NCBI RefSeq assembly: GCF_900188485.1
Contig: NZ_FZPH01000003.1
Location: forward strand, 434,001 to 498,000
Direction: 5' to 3'
DNA length: 64,000 nt
Source of the DNA: Asanoa hainanensis
GTDB lineage: Bacteria > Actinomycetota > Actinomycetes > Mycobacteriales > Micromonosporaceae
Shown: positions 18,101 to 27,204 of the stretch, piece by piece
Position numbering within the stretch: position 1 is the first letter of the stretch
Layout: the number at the start of each line of letters is the position of its first letter
Program-made: the position numbers and the translations under genes
Notes under the pieces: generated by a model
Seen by the model: the letters and a program-made list of their open reading frames with translations, nothing else
What the model was told of the DNA's origin: nothing
Database searches by the model: none

Positions 18101-18152
18101 CGTGCTGCTGGCTTCCGGCCGGCCACGGCGCGACGGTGGGGAGTCGACATGA
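15132..18152 (+). CDS. Large FtsX-like ABC permease, first of a pair
   Basis: About 1006 residues. An N-terminal anchor helix (about 10-35) is followed by an external domain, a block of helices at about 270-470 with an FtsX/MacB-like arrangement, a second long external domain (about 490-870) and a final helix block (about 890-1000). Proteins of this type work with an ATPase in mechanotransmission or in lipoprotein or peptide export. The ATG at 15132 follows GGAG; an earlier start at 15054 would add a non-hydrophobic leader. Its TGA overlaps the ATG of the next, similar gene (ATGA), so they probably form a heterodimer. No ATPase gene is adjacent. Confidence 0.82.
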   Translation: MFGLILRAIASRRAPSITLFLLTVLSAGAAAAAPQYIAMTTRELAAATAEAAPVDARTVTLRRDLDQREVRPDSVENAVREVSDAIGLPELAVRGTFQVNGSIVENGRSTNLLLAYRTGFCDHVVLAGACPSRPGEVAIDEATSRRFKVKAGDRLAYAPGFEKEPFTVSAVYRITDPFSDYWAASRLPIGGTPVLAPVLTTPETIVAANPQSSTLVVDAVGGRDLFAHVAPLTVRDRIVRANPVLGQRGYESQTPLRVLAVNIYNSQLDIVYAVPISLVELLAFCWIALFLAVRHGALERHRDIGLLKLRGTAQPRILTLTLGQSGVPMLAGGLAGLAAAIPLRAGGGIANASASTTDLLSVGAAVVTVLGAILAAAIAERRALAAPVALLMRAVPPRRSGWRYGAVDGVLVILALACAYEAWSYASRDPVQGVAQQSTWLALLAPALLAFALGVVLARLVGPAAAEVGRRALRTGRLGVAFTATELARRPAVPRLTALLTAAVTLFCVAVTTSDTTARSGEERAATEIGADRVLRVSAPNRATLLAATRAIDPQGRFLMAVVSSPRVGVLAVDATRLAAVARWRGEYGGTDVAAVAARLRPPLPEPLTVTGSELTLTATALRGGATVLAILQAADGAEVEVDFGLVTGGRTDYRQPAQGCAAGCRLVSFEILGVGTLPEGAGPPGEPPPEYPAPDAVRFSALRGTGGGIDTPVFADRARWRTPNGLGQVAAALSVTPEGLVVTPDNPVNSDPMVLVDESPERLPAIAAGVKGAEFSAADPHLQAFPGNAIPVAVAGAAHAVPIVGRDAMLIDLETADAMTGDLGGGESLQVWATDAAPADLVDRLAEHHVETYGSGTIAELADRYARQAPPSTIRFQLVAAALMVLLAAGALGVIVAVERRPRGAELAALRQQGLTARTARRAMFGGYLVVAAVALVAGLVAAVPARTILAAPLSVFPDRWDVLPAPAALRPGPLFLAAAAAAVVFALVVLLASGRPRRDGGEST

Positions 18153-21100
18153 TCGGCGTGATCGTCGACCTGCTCCGGGCCGCCCGGCGCCGCACCGGCG
18201 TGCTGGTGCTGCTCGGCGCGCTGCCGGTGGCCGCGGCGGTCGCCGGCCCGGCCTACATCGACGCGGCGCAGCGGACGATCGTGGCCGACGAGGTGGCCGC
18301 GGCCAAGCCCAACGAGACGGTGCTGAGCTTCGTGCCGACCCTGACGGAGGGCGACCTCGGCGACGTCTTCGAGCGGGTCGGCGCCACCGAGTTCGCCACA
18401 CCGGGGTTCGACCTCCACTTCGGCACGGCGTTCGACGTCGCGCCGCGCGACCTCAACCTCGCGTGGAAGCTGTCGTACCGGGACGAGGTCTGCGCGCACG
18501 TGACGCTCGACGCCGGGCGGTGCCCGACCGGCCGCGGCGAGGTGATGATCGGCTTCCAGTCCGCCACCCAGCTCGGTGCCGGGGTCGGCGACGCCATCTC
18601 GTTCCGCCAGTCGAGGTTCGACTCCGTCGAGGGCGCACCCCAGGTCGTGCGGCTGGGCAAGGCGGCGCCGCTGTCGATCGTCGGTGTCTACCGGCCGACC
18701 GACCCCACCGAGGCGTTCTGGGGACCGGTGCCGCCGTTCCCGCCCGGCCTGTTCACCGACCCCAGGGTGGTCACGAACGCCACGTTCAGCCAGGTCGGCG
18801 TCGAGCCGATCTACACCTCCCGGGCCACGACGAAGCTCTACGACAAGCTGGAGGTCAACGAGTCGCAGGTGTACGACCTGGTCGCCGATCCTGACCAGCT
18901 CACGCTCGACTGGGTCGACCACTATCCGGCGGAGGTGGCCCGGATGACGGCCGCGGCGGCCGGGATCAGATCGGGTTTCGTCGTTGGCACCGACCCGCTG
19001 GTGAAGCGGATCGAGCAGAGCCGGGCCGCGGTCACCTCGCTCGTGCCGTGGCTGGCCATGACGGTCGTGCCGCTGTGCTGGTTCGTGATATTCCTGGCCG
19101 CCGCGTCCGGGGCGGAGAGCCGGCGCACCGAGTTGGGCCAGGTCGCGGTGCGGGGCCTGCCCCTGCCGTACCGGTGGTGGCTCGCCGCCGGTCCGGATGC
19201 CATCGCGGTGGTGGCCGGCGCCCCGCTCGGGTGGCTGGCCGGCCAGGTCGTCGGCAGCTACGCCGTGCCTGGCGGCGACGTCGACCTGAGCCTGGGCTCC
19301 GCGCTGCGCCGCTTCGCCGCGGTGGCGGTCGTCGGTGCCGTGCTGGCCGTCGTGCTGGCCTACCGACCGGTGGTCACCGGACGCGCCATCGACCTGGTGC
19401 GCAAGGTGACCCGCCAGGGCGGGGCCTGGCGGTCGGTCACTGTCGACGCCATGGTGGTCGCGCTGGCCGCGTTCGCGGTGGTCGAGGCGCGCGCGGTCGA
19501 AGGACCGGTCCGGGGCGGCCTCGCGACCCTCGCACCTGTGCTGGTGATCCTGGCCGGCGCCCTGCTCGTCGGCCGGCTGCTGGCTCCGGCCGCGCGCCGG
19601 GCGGGCCGCCGGGCGTTGGCCGCGGGCCGGCTGGCCGGCGCGTTGAGCGGCGTCGAGCTGTCCCGCCGAACGGCGCCCCGGCGAGCGGTGACCCTCGCCG
19701 TGCTCGGCGCCGCGCTGCTCTGTTTCACCGTGCTGGCGGTCGACGCGGGCGACGCCGCCCGGGCCCAGCGCGCCGGCATCGAGCTCGGCGCCGCCCGGGT
19801 GCTCGACGTCAACCAGGTCAGCGGGGGCACGCTGCGCGCGGCGGTACGCGCGGCCGACCCCGACGGACGCTGGGCGATGGGCGCGGTCGCCATCCCCGCG
19901 ACCGGCTCCGGGCCGCCGACCGTGGCGGCCGACACCGAGCGGCTCGCGACGGTCGCCTGGCCCGGCTCGGTGCCGGCGGACCTCCTGCACCGCCTACGAC
20001 CCGCGGTGGCGCCGTCCGTCCGGGTGACCGGCAACCGGATCCAGGTGGACGCGACCGTGGTGATGCCCACGTTCGACCCGACCCGCGACACGTTCCGCGA
20101 AGGTTCCGAGCCCGAGCTGTGGATCGTCGTGCAGCCGCCCGGCGAGGGTGAGCGCACGGTGCCGCTCGGCGACCTCCAGTTCGGTCGGCATCGCTACACC
20201 GGCAACCTGCCCGAGTGCGGGGTCGGGTGCCGGCTGGTCGCCCTGGAGGCCCAGCCGGTGCCGGTGGCGCTCGAGCTGACGGTGCACGAGATCAGCCAGC
20301 TCCAGCCCGACCAGGTGGTGGCCGGTGCGGGTCTGCTCGACGACCCGGCACGCTGGCGGGCGACGACCGAGGACCGGAACACGGCGACAGCGCCGAAGCT
20401 GACCACCGGGGCCGGCACGATCACCGTCGAGATGGCGCCCAGTAACTCGGCCCAGCGGCTGGTGGTGGCGGACGTGACCGAGGTCCTGCCGATCCTGCGG
20501 ACCACGTCCAACATCGCCCGGGAGACCGACACCGGCTGGGCGATCGCGTCGCCCGGCCACAGCGACCCCGTGCCCGCGACCGCGGTCGGCGCGCTGTCGA
20601 CGCTGCCCGGCGTCGGCGGCTCCGGCACGCTGGTCGACCTCGACTATCTCGACCGCGCCGCGCCGATGGGCGCCGGCGCCCGGCCGCAGGTCTGGGTCGG
20701 CCCCGACGCACCCGCCGACGCGGTCTCCCGGCTGGGCGACGCGGGCCTGATCGTGCTCGGCGAGACCGTGGCGGCCGACCGGGCGGCCTACGAGGACCGG
20801 GCCGGCGCCGCGCTGGCCGCCCGCTACGAGCTGGTGACGGCCGCCTTCGCCGTCCTGCTGGTGCTGCTGGGCCTGGGTCTGGTCGCGGCGGTCGAGCGCG
20901 CCGACCGCTCGGCCCGGGGCCGCGTGTTGCGGGCCCAGGGGGTGGCGGCGCGGACGTTGCGCGCGTCCGCCCGGTTGCTGGACCTCTGGCCCGTCCTGCT
21001 CGGCGTGCTGCTGGGGCCGCTGCTCGCCCTGACGGCCTGGGCGCTCGCCCGGTCGGCCACCCCGGTGTTCCTCGACGCCGGCTGGCCGATGGCGCTGCCG

Positions 21101-21199
21101 ATCCTGCCCGACCCGGTGACGCTCGGGCTCGTCTGGGCCGGCTGCGCACTGCTGCTCCTGGTCGCGCTGGCCGGGCTGCGCCGCCGGACGCGATTTTGA
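18149..21199 (+). CDS. Large FtsX-like ABC permease, second of a pair
   Basis: About 1016 residues with the same plan as the preceding protein: an N-terminal helix (GVLVLLGALPVAAAVAGPAY), an external domain with a Cys pair around residue 110-120, a helix block near 290-480, a second external domain and a terminal helix block. The shared EVCAHVTLDAGRCP-type segment and GAGVGDAISF show that the two are paralogues. It starts at the ATG overlapping the upstream stop. Substrate and partner ATPase are unknown; the coupled translation suggests equal amounts of each subunit. Confidence 0.82.
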   Translation: MIGVIVDLLRAARRRTGVLVLLGALPVAAAVAGPAYIDAAQRTIVADEVAAAKPNETVLSFVPTLTEGDLGDVFERVGATEFATPGFDLHFGTAFDVAPRDLNLAWKLSYRDEVCAHVTLDAGRCPTGRGEVMIGFQSATQLGAGVGDAISFRQSRFDSVEGAPQVVRLGKAAPLSIVGVYRPTDPTEAFWGPVPPFPPGLFTDPRVVTNATFSQVGVEPIYTSRATTKLYDKLEVNESQVYDLVADPDQLTLDWVDHYPAEVARMTAAAAGIRSGFVVGTDPLVKRIEQSRAAVTSLVPWLAMTVVPLCWFVIFLAAASGAESRRTELGQVAVRGLPLPYRWWLAAGPDAIAVVAGAPLGWLAGQVVGSYAVPGGDVDLSLGSALRRFAAVAVVGAVLAVVLAYRPVVTGRAIDLVRKVTRQGGAWRSVTVDAMVVALAAFAVVEARAVEGPVRGGLATLAPVLVILAGALLVGRLLAPAARRAGRRALAAGRLAGALSGVELSRRTAPRRAVTLAVLGAALLCFTVLAVDAGDAARAQRAGIELGAARVLDVNQVSGGTLRAAVRAADPDGRWAMGAVAIPATGSGPPTVAADTERLATVAWPGSVPADLLHRLRPAVAPSVRVTGNRIQVDATVVMPTFDPTRDTFREGSEPELWIVVQPPGEGERTVPLGDLQFGRHRYTGNLPECGVGCRLVALEAQPVPVALELTVHEISQLQPDQVVAGAGLLDDPARWRATTEDRNTATAPKLTTGAGTITVEMAPSNSAQRLVVADVTEVLPILRTTSNIARETDTGWAIASPGHSDPVPATAVGALSTLPGVGGSGTLVDLDYLDRAAPMGAGARPQVWVGPDAPADAVSRLGDAGLIVLGETVAADRAAYEDRAGAALAARYELVTAAFAVLLVLLGLGLVAAVERADRSARGRVLRAQGVAARTLRASARLLDLWPVLLGVLLGPLLALTAWALARSATPVFLDAGWPMALPILPDPVTLGLVWAGCALLLLVALAGLRRRTRF

Positions 21200-21237
21200 C
21201 GATCACGGATGCCGCACGCATGGCATAGGTTGACGAC

Positions 21238-22155
21238 GTGACGACCTCGCTGCCCGACTCCCCCGGCGCTCTGGCCGACAAGCTGGCGTCCACGGGTTAC
21301 CTCGCCGACGAAGGTCTCGCGACCGCCGGCTTTCTCGCCATGAAGCTCGGGCGTCCGCTGTTCCTCGAGGGCGAGGCCGGCGTGGGCAAGACCTCGTTCG
21401 CGCAGGCGCTGGCGGCCGCGACCGGGGCCACCTTCGTCCGGCTCCAGTGCTACGAGGGGCTCGACGCGGCGCAGGCGCTCTACGACTGGGACTTCCCCCG
21501 GCAGATCCTGCACCTGCGGGCCGCCGAGGCGGCCGCGACCGCGGCCGCCACCGCCACCGGCGCGCCGGTCGACGCCGCCGCGATCGAGGCCGGCCTCTAC
21601 GACCGGCGGTTCCTGATCGCCCGTCCGCTGCTGCGGGCGCTGGAGAGCAGCCCGTGTGTGCTGCTGGTCGACGAGGTCGACCGGGCTGACGACGAGTTCG
21701 AGGCGTTCCTGCTGGAGGTGCTCGCGGAGGCCGCGATCACGGTGCCCGAGCTCGGCCGGATCGCCGCCGAGACGCCGCCGCTCACCGTGCTGACCAGCAA
21801 CCGCACGCGCGAGGTGCACGACGCGCTCAAGCGCCGCTGCCTCTATCACTGGGTCGAGCACCCGGGCTTCGACCGGGAGGTGGCGATCCTGCGGGAGCGG
21901 CTGCCGGAGGTCACCGAGCGACTCGCCGCGGAGGTCGCGACCGCGGCGGGCCGGATGCGCGAGCTCGATCTGATCAAGCCGCCCGGCGTGGCCGAGTCGA
22001 TCGACTGGGCCGGCGCGCTGGTCGCGCTGGGAGCACGGTCCCTCGACCCGGAGCTCGCTGCGGCCACGCTCGGCGCGGTCCTCAAGTACCGCGAGGACGT
22101 CACCCGGGTCCGGGCCAACGGTCTCGACAACCTACTGGTTGCCGGCAGGCAATGA
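21238..22155 (+). CDS. MoxR-family AAA+ ATPase (CoxD-like)
   Basis: A 305-residue MoxR ATPase with Walker [10 protein letters not shown], Walker [14 protein letters not shown] and sensor 1 [10 protein letters not shown]. MoxR proteins act with VWA partners as chaperones that insert or mature cofactors. In the cox cluster of carboxydotrophs, CoxD has this role for the active site of CO dehydrogenase. Here it starts the operon that runs through the VWA protein and three hydroxylase subunits. It begins with GTG, lacks a ribosome site and follows TAGGTT by six bases, so the operon mRNA may be leaderless. The cofactor-maturation role is inferred from context. Confidence 0.9.
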   Translation: MTTSLPDSPGALADKLASTGYLADEGLATAGFLAMKLGRPLFLEGEAGVGKTSFAQALAAATGATFVRLQCYEGLDAAQALYDWDFPRQILHLRAAEAAATAAATATGAPVDAAAIEAGLYDRRFLIARPLLRALESSPCVLLVDEVDRADDEFEAFLLEVLAEAAITVPELGRIAAETPPLTVLTSNRTREVHDALKRRCLYHWVEHPGFDREVAILRERLPEVTERLAAEVATAAGRMRELDLIKPPGVAESIDWAGALVALGARSLDPELAAATLGAVLKYREDVTRVRANGLDNLLVAGRQ

Positions 22156-23255
22156 CCCTCGACGTGACCGCGCTGCTGGTCGGGTTCGCGCGGACGCTCC
22201 GGCACGCCGGCGTCGACGCCGGCCCCGACCGGGTGCAGACGACGGTGCGCGCGGTCGACGCCCTCGGCGAGGTGACGGCGACCAGCATCTACTGGGCCGG
22301 CCGGCAGACGCTCTGCGCCGAGCCGGACGACCTGGCGATCTACGACGCGGCATTCGTCGCGTACTTCGGCGGGCACCGACCGGCCGGCGGGACGATCATG
22401 AACCCGACGCCGACGCCGCCCAGCATCGCGGCGCCCTACACGTCGGGTCCGCCGGGCGAGTCCACCGACGACGAGTCGTTGGTCCTCGGCCTGTCGGCCA
22501 GCGCCGTCGAGATCCTCCGCCAGCGCGACTTCGCCCTGCTCACCCCGCTCGAACGCGACGAGGTGCGGCGGCTGCTGGCGCTGCTGGGGCCCCAGACCGC
22601 GCTGCGCCGCAGCCGGCGGCGCCGCCCGGCCGGCGGTGGCGACATCGATCCGACCCGGACGGTCCGCGCGGCGCTGCGGCACGGCGGCGAGCCGACCCGG
22701 TTGGCCCGCCGGCGCCGGAGCCACCGCCCCCGGCGCCTCGTGCTGCTGGTCGACGTGTCCGGCTCGATGAGCCCGTACGCGGACGCGCTGCTGCGTTTCG
22801 CACACGCCGCCGTGCGCCGGCGCCCGACCGGCACCGAGGTGTTCACGCTCGGCACCCGGCTGACCCGGGTCACCCGCGCGCTGCGCCACCGGGACCCGGA
22901 CGCGGCCCTGCACGCCGCCTCGGTCGCCATCCCCGACTGGCACGGCGGAACCCGCCTGGCCGACGCGCTCAAGGCCTTCCTGGACCGTTGGGGGCAGCGC
23001 GGCACCGCCCGGGGCGCGGTCGTCGTGGTGTTCAGCGACGGTTGGGAGCGGGGCGACCCCGCCGCGCTGGCCGCCCAGACACACCGGCTGGGCCGGCTCG
23101 CGTACCGGCTGGTCTGGGTCAACCCGCACCGCGGCAAGGCGGGCTTCGCGCCGCTGGCCGGCGGGATGGCAGCGGCTTTGCCCCATCTCGACGATTTCGT
23201 CGCGGGCCACACCCTCGAAGCGCTCGACGAACTCGTGCGGGTCATCGCGAAATAG
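22152..23255 (+). CDS. VWA-domain protein, CoxE-like
   Basis: A 367-residue protein. The first 150 residues match the CoxE-type N-terminal region. A linker rich in Arg follows ([13 protein letters not shown]), then a von Willebrand A domain with a full MIDAS motif, [14 protein letters not shown], and [12 protein letters not shown]. CoxE works with the MoxR-type CoxD in activating CO dehydrogenase. The ATG overlaps the upstream TGA (ATGA), so the two are made together, as in cox gene clusters. It is cytoplasmic. Confidence 0.88.
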   Translation: MTLDVTALLVGFARTLRHAGVDAGPDRVQTTVRAVDALGEVTATSIYWAGRQTLCAEPDDLAIYDAAFVAYFGGHRPAGGTIMNPTPTPPSIAAPYTSGPPGESTDDESLVLGLSASAVEILRQRDFALLTPLERDEVRRLLALLGPQTALRRSRRRRPAGGGDIDPTRTVRAALRHGGEPTRLARRRRSHRPRRLVLLVDVSGSMSPYADALLRFAHAAVRRRPTGTEVFTLGTRLTRVTRALRHRDPDAALHAASVAIPDWHGGTRLADALKAFLDRWGQRGTARGAVVVVFSDGWERGDPAALAAQTHRLGRLAYRLVWVNPHRGKAGFAPLAGGMAAALPHLDDFVAGHTLEALDELVRVIAK

Positions 23256-23274
23256 CGTGGTCCATTTCACACCC

Positions 23275-23303
23275 AGCTCTTGCGGTGTCGCTCATGAAGA
23301 GCT
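23275..23303 (+). promoter_or_regulatory. Inverted repeat in the leader of the 2Fe-2S subunit gene
   Basis: AGCTCTT at 23275-23281 and AAGAGCT at 23297-23303 are exact complements 15 bases apart. They lie in the 128-base gap between the VWA gene and the 2Fe-2S subunit gene, the only sizeable gap in the operon. It could be an operator for an internal promoter or a weak RNA hairpin. Confidence 0.35.
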
Positions 23304-23367
23304 TGGCTGAGGTCAACCGAACCCCGCAGTTGAGCATGCGTGCCGGCCCCCACCGGCCGCAGTGGAG

Positions 23368-23383
23368 CAAGCCGGGAGGCTTG
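23368..23383 (+). promoter_or_regulatory. Hairpin enclosing the ribosome-binding site of the 2Fe-2S subunit gene
   Basis: CAAGCC and GGCTTG pair perfectly around a GGGA loop, and the stem ends on the base before the ATG at 23384. The ribosome-binding GGGAGG is shared between the loop and the 3' arm. Folded RNA would hide part of the ribosome site and crowd the start codon. Confidence 0.5.
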
Positions 23384-23986
23384 ATGACCCGGGTATCGAT
23401 CAAGGTCGACGGTGTCGACTACGAGGACGACGTCGAACCACGCACCCTGCTCGTCCATCACCTACGCGAGAGTCTCGGCAAGGTCGGCACCGTCGTCGGT
23501 TGCGACACCAGCAACTGTGGCGCGTGCACCGTGCTGATGAGCGACGCCGACGGGCACCAGCAGGGCGTCAAGAGTTGTGCCGTCCTGGCCGTACAGGCCG
23601 CCGACCGCGAGATCACCACCATCGAAGGGCTGTCCGGCCCCGACAACACACTGCACCCCGTCCAACGGGCGTTCCACGAAGCGCACGGCCTGCAATGCGG
23701 GTTCTGCACGCCGGGCATGATCATGGCCGCGGTCGACCTGCTGCGGGAGAACTCCGACCCCAGCGAGCAGGAGATCCGCGAAGGCCTGGAAGGCAACCTC
23801 TGCCGGTGCACGGGCTACCAGAACATCGTCCGGGCGGTACGCGCGGCGAGCGAGGAGATCCGGCACGGCAGGGCCGAGGCCGAGCCGGCCCCACCGTCGC
23901 AACTGGCCGGTGAGGACCAGACGCCCGACTCGGGCCTGCCCCGCCAGAGCGTGCCCGACGAGACCATCCCGCAGCCGGTGCCGTGA
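23384..23986 (+). CDS. Aerobic CO-dehydrogenase/xanthine-dehydrogenase family, 2Fe-2S subunit
   Basis: A 200-residue small subunit (CoxS-like). The plant-type [2Fe-2S] cluster sits at [13 protein letters not shown] with a fourth Cys in VKSCAVL. The second cluster motif is [12 protein letters not shown] with NLCRCTGYQ. It passes electrons from the molybdenum subunit to the FAD subunit. The C-terminal 40 residues are an acidic, Pro-rich extension that the core family lacks. It starts at the ATG after GGGAGG and precedes the large subunit gene by ten bases. Subunit order small-large-medium is that of form II rather than form I CO dehydrogenase operons. Confidence 0.93.
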   Translation: MTRVSIKVDGVDYEDDVEPRTLLVHHLRESLGKVGTVVGCDTSNCGACTVLMSDADGHQQGVKSCAVLAVQAADREITTIEGLSGPDNTLHPVQRAFHEAHGLQCGFCTPGMIMAAVDLLRENSDPSEQEIREGLEGNLCRCTGYQNIVRAVRAASEEIRHGRAEAEPAPPSQLAGEDQTPDSGLPRQSVPDETIPQPVP

Positions 23987-23996
23987 GGGAGAACCG

Positions 23997-26357
23997 ATGA
24001 CCACCACCGAGATCGGCAGCCCCCGGCGGCGCAAGGAAGACGCCCGGCTGATCACCGGGCGCACCACGTGGACGGAAAACGTCACCCTGCCCGGCATGCT
24101 GCACCTGGCGATCCTGCGCAGCCCGCTGGCGCACGCCCGGATCACCAGCATCGACGTGTCACCGGCGCTGGAGACCAAGGGCGTGGTCGCCGCGTTCTCC
24201 GGGCGCGACGTGGCCGACGTGCAGGGCTCGCTGCCCTGCGCCTGGCCGGTCACCGAAGACATGGTGCACCCCGACCGGCCGCCCATCGCGGTCGACGAGG
24301 TGCGCTTCATGGGCGAGGCGGTGGCCGTGGTCGCCGCCCGGTCGCGGGCGGCGGCGCTGGACGCCATCGCCGCGATCGAGGTCGACTACGAGCCGCTGCC
24401 CGCGGTGCTCGACATGGAGCAGGCGATCGCCGAGGGCGCCGACCTGGTCCACGCCGGCAAGGGCACCAACAAGGGCTACACCTGGGTGTTCGACTCGGCC
24501 GAGGCGGGCACCGGCGGCGACGCCGGAGCCGCGATCGACGACGCCGAGGTGGTCATCCGCCGCCGCTACGTGCAGCAGCGGCTGATTCCCGCGTTCATGG
24601 AGCCCCGCAGCGTGGTCGTCGACCCGACCGGCGACGTCTACACGATGTGGTCGGCCACCCAGATCCCGCACATCCTGCGTTTCCTGCTCGCCGTGGTGAC
24701 CGGCACTCCGGAGCACAAGGTCCGGGTGATCGCGCCCGACGTCGGTGGCGGCTTCGGCGGCAAGCTGCAGGTCACGCCCGAGGAGCTGATCGCGTTCGTC
24801 GCGGCCAAGCGGCTCGGCAAGCCGGTGAAATACACGGAGTCCCGCTCCGAGAGCCTGGTCTCGGCCCACCACGGCCGCGACGTGATCCAGGACATCGAGC
24901 TGGCCGCCCGGCGCGACGGCACCGTCACCGGGCTGCGGGTCAAGCTGCTGGCCAACATGGGCGCCTACATGGGCCTGGTCGGTCCGGGCGTGCCGATCCT
25001 GGGCGCGTTCATGTACAACGCGATCTACAAGTTCCCCGCGTACCGCTTCGAATGCAGTGGGGTCTTCACCAACACCACGATCACCGACGCCTACCGCGGC
25101 GCCGGCCGGCCCGAGGCCACGTACGCGATCGAACGGATCATGGATGAGCTCGCCGTCGAGCTCGGCCTGGACCCGCTGGAGGTGCGTTCGCGCAACTGGA
25201 TCAACGCCGACGAGTTCCCGTTCACGACCGTGTGCGGGCTGGCGTACGACTCGGGTGACTACGCGAAGGCCACCGACCGGGCCAAGGAGCTCTTCGGGTA
25301 CGACGAGCTGCGCCAGGAGCAGCAGGCCCGGCGCGACAGCGGCGACAGCGTGCAGCTCGGCATCGGCATCTCGACCTACACCGAGATGTGCGGCCTCGCG
25401 CCGTCCCGGGTGCTCGGCGCGCTGCGCTACGGCGCCGGCGGTTGGGAGACGGCGAGCGTACGCATGCTGCCCACCGGCCGGGTCGAGGTGGTCACCGGCA
25501 CGTCGCCGCACGGCCAGGGGCACGAGACGGCGTGGAGCCAGATCGTCGCCGACCAGCTCGGCGTCGCCTTCGACGACGTCGAGGTGCTGCACGGCGACAC
25601 CCGCACCTCCTACAAGGGGCTCGACACCTACGGCTCGCGGTCGCTCGCGGTCGGCGGCATCGCGCTCTACAACGCCTGTCAGAAGGTGATCGAGAACGCG
25701 AAGCCGATCGCGGCGCACATGCTCGAGTGCGACCCGGCCGACCTCGAGTTCACCGGCGGCCAGTTCCGCGTGCGCGGCAACCCGGACGGCGGCAAGTCGC
25801 TGGCCGACTGTGCGCTGGCCGTGTTCGCGGCACACGACCTGCCCGACGGCATCGAGCCGACGCTCGACGCCGACGCGGTCTACGACCCGGTCAACTTCTC
25901 GTTCCCGCACGGCACCCACCTGTGCGCGACGGAGGTCGACACCGAGACCGGCAGCGTGACGATCCGCAAATACGTCGCGGTCGACGACATCGGCCGGGTG
26001 ATCAACCCGCTGATCGTCGACGGGCAGGTGCACGGTGGCATCGCGCAGGGCATCGCACAGGCCCTCTTCGAGGAGGCCGTGTACGACGCCGACGGCAACC
26101 TGATGACCGGCACGTTCGTCGACTACACGCTGCCGACGGCGGCCGACCTGCCGGCGTTCGTCACCGACCGCACCGAGAGCCCGGCACCCGACCATCCACT
26201 GGGCACGAAGGGCGTCGGTGAGGCGGGCACCATCGCCTCGACACCGGCGGTCGTCAACGCGATCGTCGACGCGCTGCGCCCGATGGGTGTCAACGACATC
26301 GCGATGCCGTGCACGCCGGAGCGGGTCTGGCGCGCCGTCCAGGGAGGTGCGGCATGA
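23997..26357 (+). CDS. Aerobic CO-dehydrogenase family molybdopterin (large) subunit, form II-like
   Basis: A 786-residue large subunit. The molybdopterin-binding GGGFGGK region and the C-terminal GVGEAGT with the catalytic Glu (about 742) are present. The active-site loop at about 365-371 reads AYRGAGR. True CO-oxidising form I enzymes have AYRCSFR with a Cys that binds copper, so this is a form II or other hydroxylase whose substrate is unknown. GGGAGAACC precedes the ATG. It is a cytoplasmic or membrane-associated heterotrimer (SLM)2 with its neighbours. The family is certain; CO as substrate is unlikely. Confidence 0.92.
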   Translation: MTTTEIGSPRRRKEDARLITGRTTWTENVTLPGMLHLAILRSPLAHARITSIDVSPALETKGVVAAFSGRDVADVQGSLPCAWPVTEDMVHPDRPPIAVDEVRFMGEAVAVVAARSRAAALDAIAAIEVDYEPLPAVLDMEQAIAEGADLVHAGKGTNKGYTWVFDSAEAGTGGDAGAAIDDAEVVIRRRYVQQRLIPAFMEPRSVVVDPTGDVYTMWSATQIPHILRFLLAVVTGTPEHKVRVIAPDVGGGFGGKLQVTPEELIAFVAAKRLGKPVKYTESRSESLVSAHHGRDVIQDIELAARRDGTVTGLRVKLLANMGAYMGLVGPGVPILGAFMYNAIYKFPAYRFECSGVFTNTTITDAYRGAGRPEATYAIERIMDELAVELGLDPLEVRSRNWINADEFPFTTVCGLAYDSGDYAKATDRAKELFGYDELRQEQQARRDSGDSVQLGIGISTYTEMCGLAPSRVLGALRYGAGGWETASVRMLPTGRVEVVTGTSPHGQGHETAWSQIVADQLGVAFDDVEVLHGDTRTSYKGLDTYGSRSLAVGGIALYNACQKVIENAKPIAAHMLECDPADLEFTGGQFRVRGNPDGGKSLADCALAVFAAHDLPDGIEPTLDADAVYDPVNFSFPHGTHLCATEVDTETGSVTIRKYVAVDDIGRVINPLIVDGQVHGGIAQGIAQALFEEAVYDADGNLMTGTFVDYTLPTAADLPAFVTDRTESPAPDHPLGTKGVGEAGTIASTPAVVNAIVDALRPMGVNDIAMPCTPERVWRAVQGGAA

Positions 26358-27199
26358 TCCCACCGTCGTTCGACTACGCCGCGCCGACCACGGTCGACGA
26401 GGCGGTCGGGGTTTTGGCGGAGGCCGGCGAGGACGCCAAGGTGATCGCCGGCGGGCAGAGCCTGATCCCGTTGCTGCGGATGCGGTTCGCGGCGCCGAGC
26501 ACGCTGGTCGACCTCGGCGGCATCGCGTCGTTGCGGGAGGTCCGCGACGACGGCGACGCGCTGGTCATCGGCGCGATGGTCACCCACGCCGCCGTGCTCC
26601 GCGACCCGCTGGTCAACGAGCACCTGCCGCTGCTCGTGTCGGCCACCGAGACGGTGGCCGACCGGCAGGTGCGCCACCGCGGCACGTTCGCGGGCTCGCT
26701 GGCCCACGCCGACCCGGCCGGCGACCTGCCGGCGGTGGCGTTGGTGCTCGGCGCCTCGATGGAGATCGCCGGCCCCGGCGGCCGGCGGGTCGTGCCGGCG
26801 AGCGAGTTCTTCGTCGACTACCTGACCAGCGCCGTCGCGGCCGACGAGGTGCTGGTCTCGGTGCGGGTGCCGAAGCAGGGCGCCTGGGTCGGCAGCTACC
26901 AGAAGTTCAACCGCGTCGCGCAGGGCTGGGCCCTGGTCGGCGTGGCCGCCATGGTCCGGCGGGAGAACGGCTCGATCGCCGAGGCCCGGGTCGGATTGAC
27001 CAACATGGCCTCGACGCCGCTGCGGGCGACCGCGACGGAACAGGCGCTGGCCGGCGCCGACAGCCGCGAGGCGATCGGCGCCGCGGCGGCCCGGGTGGCC
27101 GAGGGCACCAACCCGAGCGACGACCTGCTGGGCAGCGCCGACTACCGGCGCCACCTGGCCGGCGTACTCACGAAGCGGGCCGTGGCCGGTCTCGTTTGA
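26354..27199 (+). CDS. Aerobic CO-dehydrogenase family FAD-binding (medium) subunit
   Basis: A 281-residue FAD subunit (CoxM-like). The first FAD motif AGGQSLIPLLRMR and the second, TVADRQVRHRGTFAGSLAHA, bind the dinucleotide as in the vanillyl-alcohol-oxidase fold. The C-terminal CO_deh_flav_C domain follows about residue 170. The ATG lies in a four-base overlap with the large subunit stop, with AGGGAGG as ribosome site. It is the last gene of the operon and is followed within five bases by a 48-base perfect palindrome. Confidence 0.92.
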   Translation: MIPPSFDYAAPTTVDEAVGVLAEAGEDAKVIAGGQSLIPLLRMRFAAPSTLVDLGGIASLREVRDDGDALVIGAMVTHAAVLRDPLVNEHLPLLVSATETVADRQVRHRGTFAGSLAHADPAGDLPAVALVLGASMEIAGPGGRRVVPASEFFVDYLTSAVAADEVLVSVRVPKQGAWVGSYQKFNRVAQGWALVGVAAMVRRENGSIAEARVGLTNMASTPLRATATEQALAGADSREAIGAAAARVAEGTNPSDDLLGSADYRRHLAGVLTKRAVAGLV

Positions 27200-27204
27200 T
27201 CGCT

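Noticed and set aside
15885-18401. Long antisense open frames over the FtsX-type permeases (also 17915-19990)
   Set aside because: They are low-complexity Arg/Gly/Gln/His translations without start signals or family matches, while the forward frames have clear helices and coupled starts.
23997-26357. Identification as a true CO dehydrogenase
   Set aside because: The active-site loop lacks the Cys of AYRCSFR and the subunit order is that of form II.
24159-26363. A 734-codon frame antisense to the molybdopterin subunit gene
   Set aside because: The forward strand encodes a full conserved enzyme; the antisense product has no motif.
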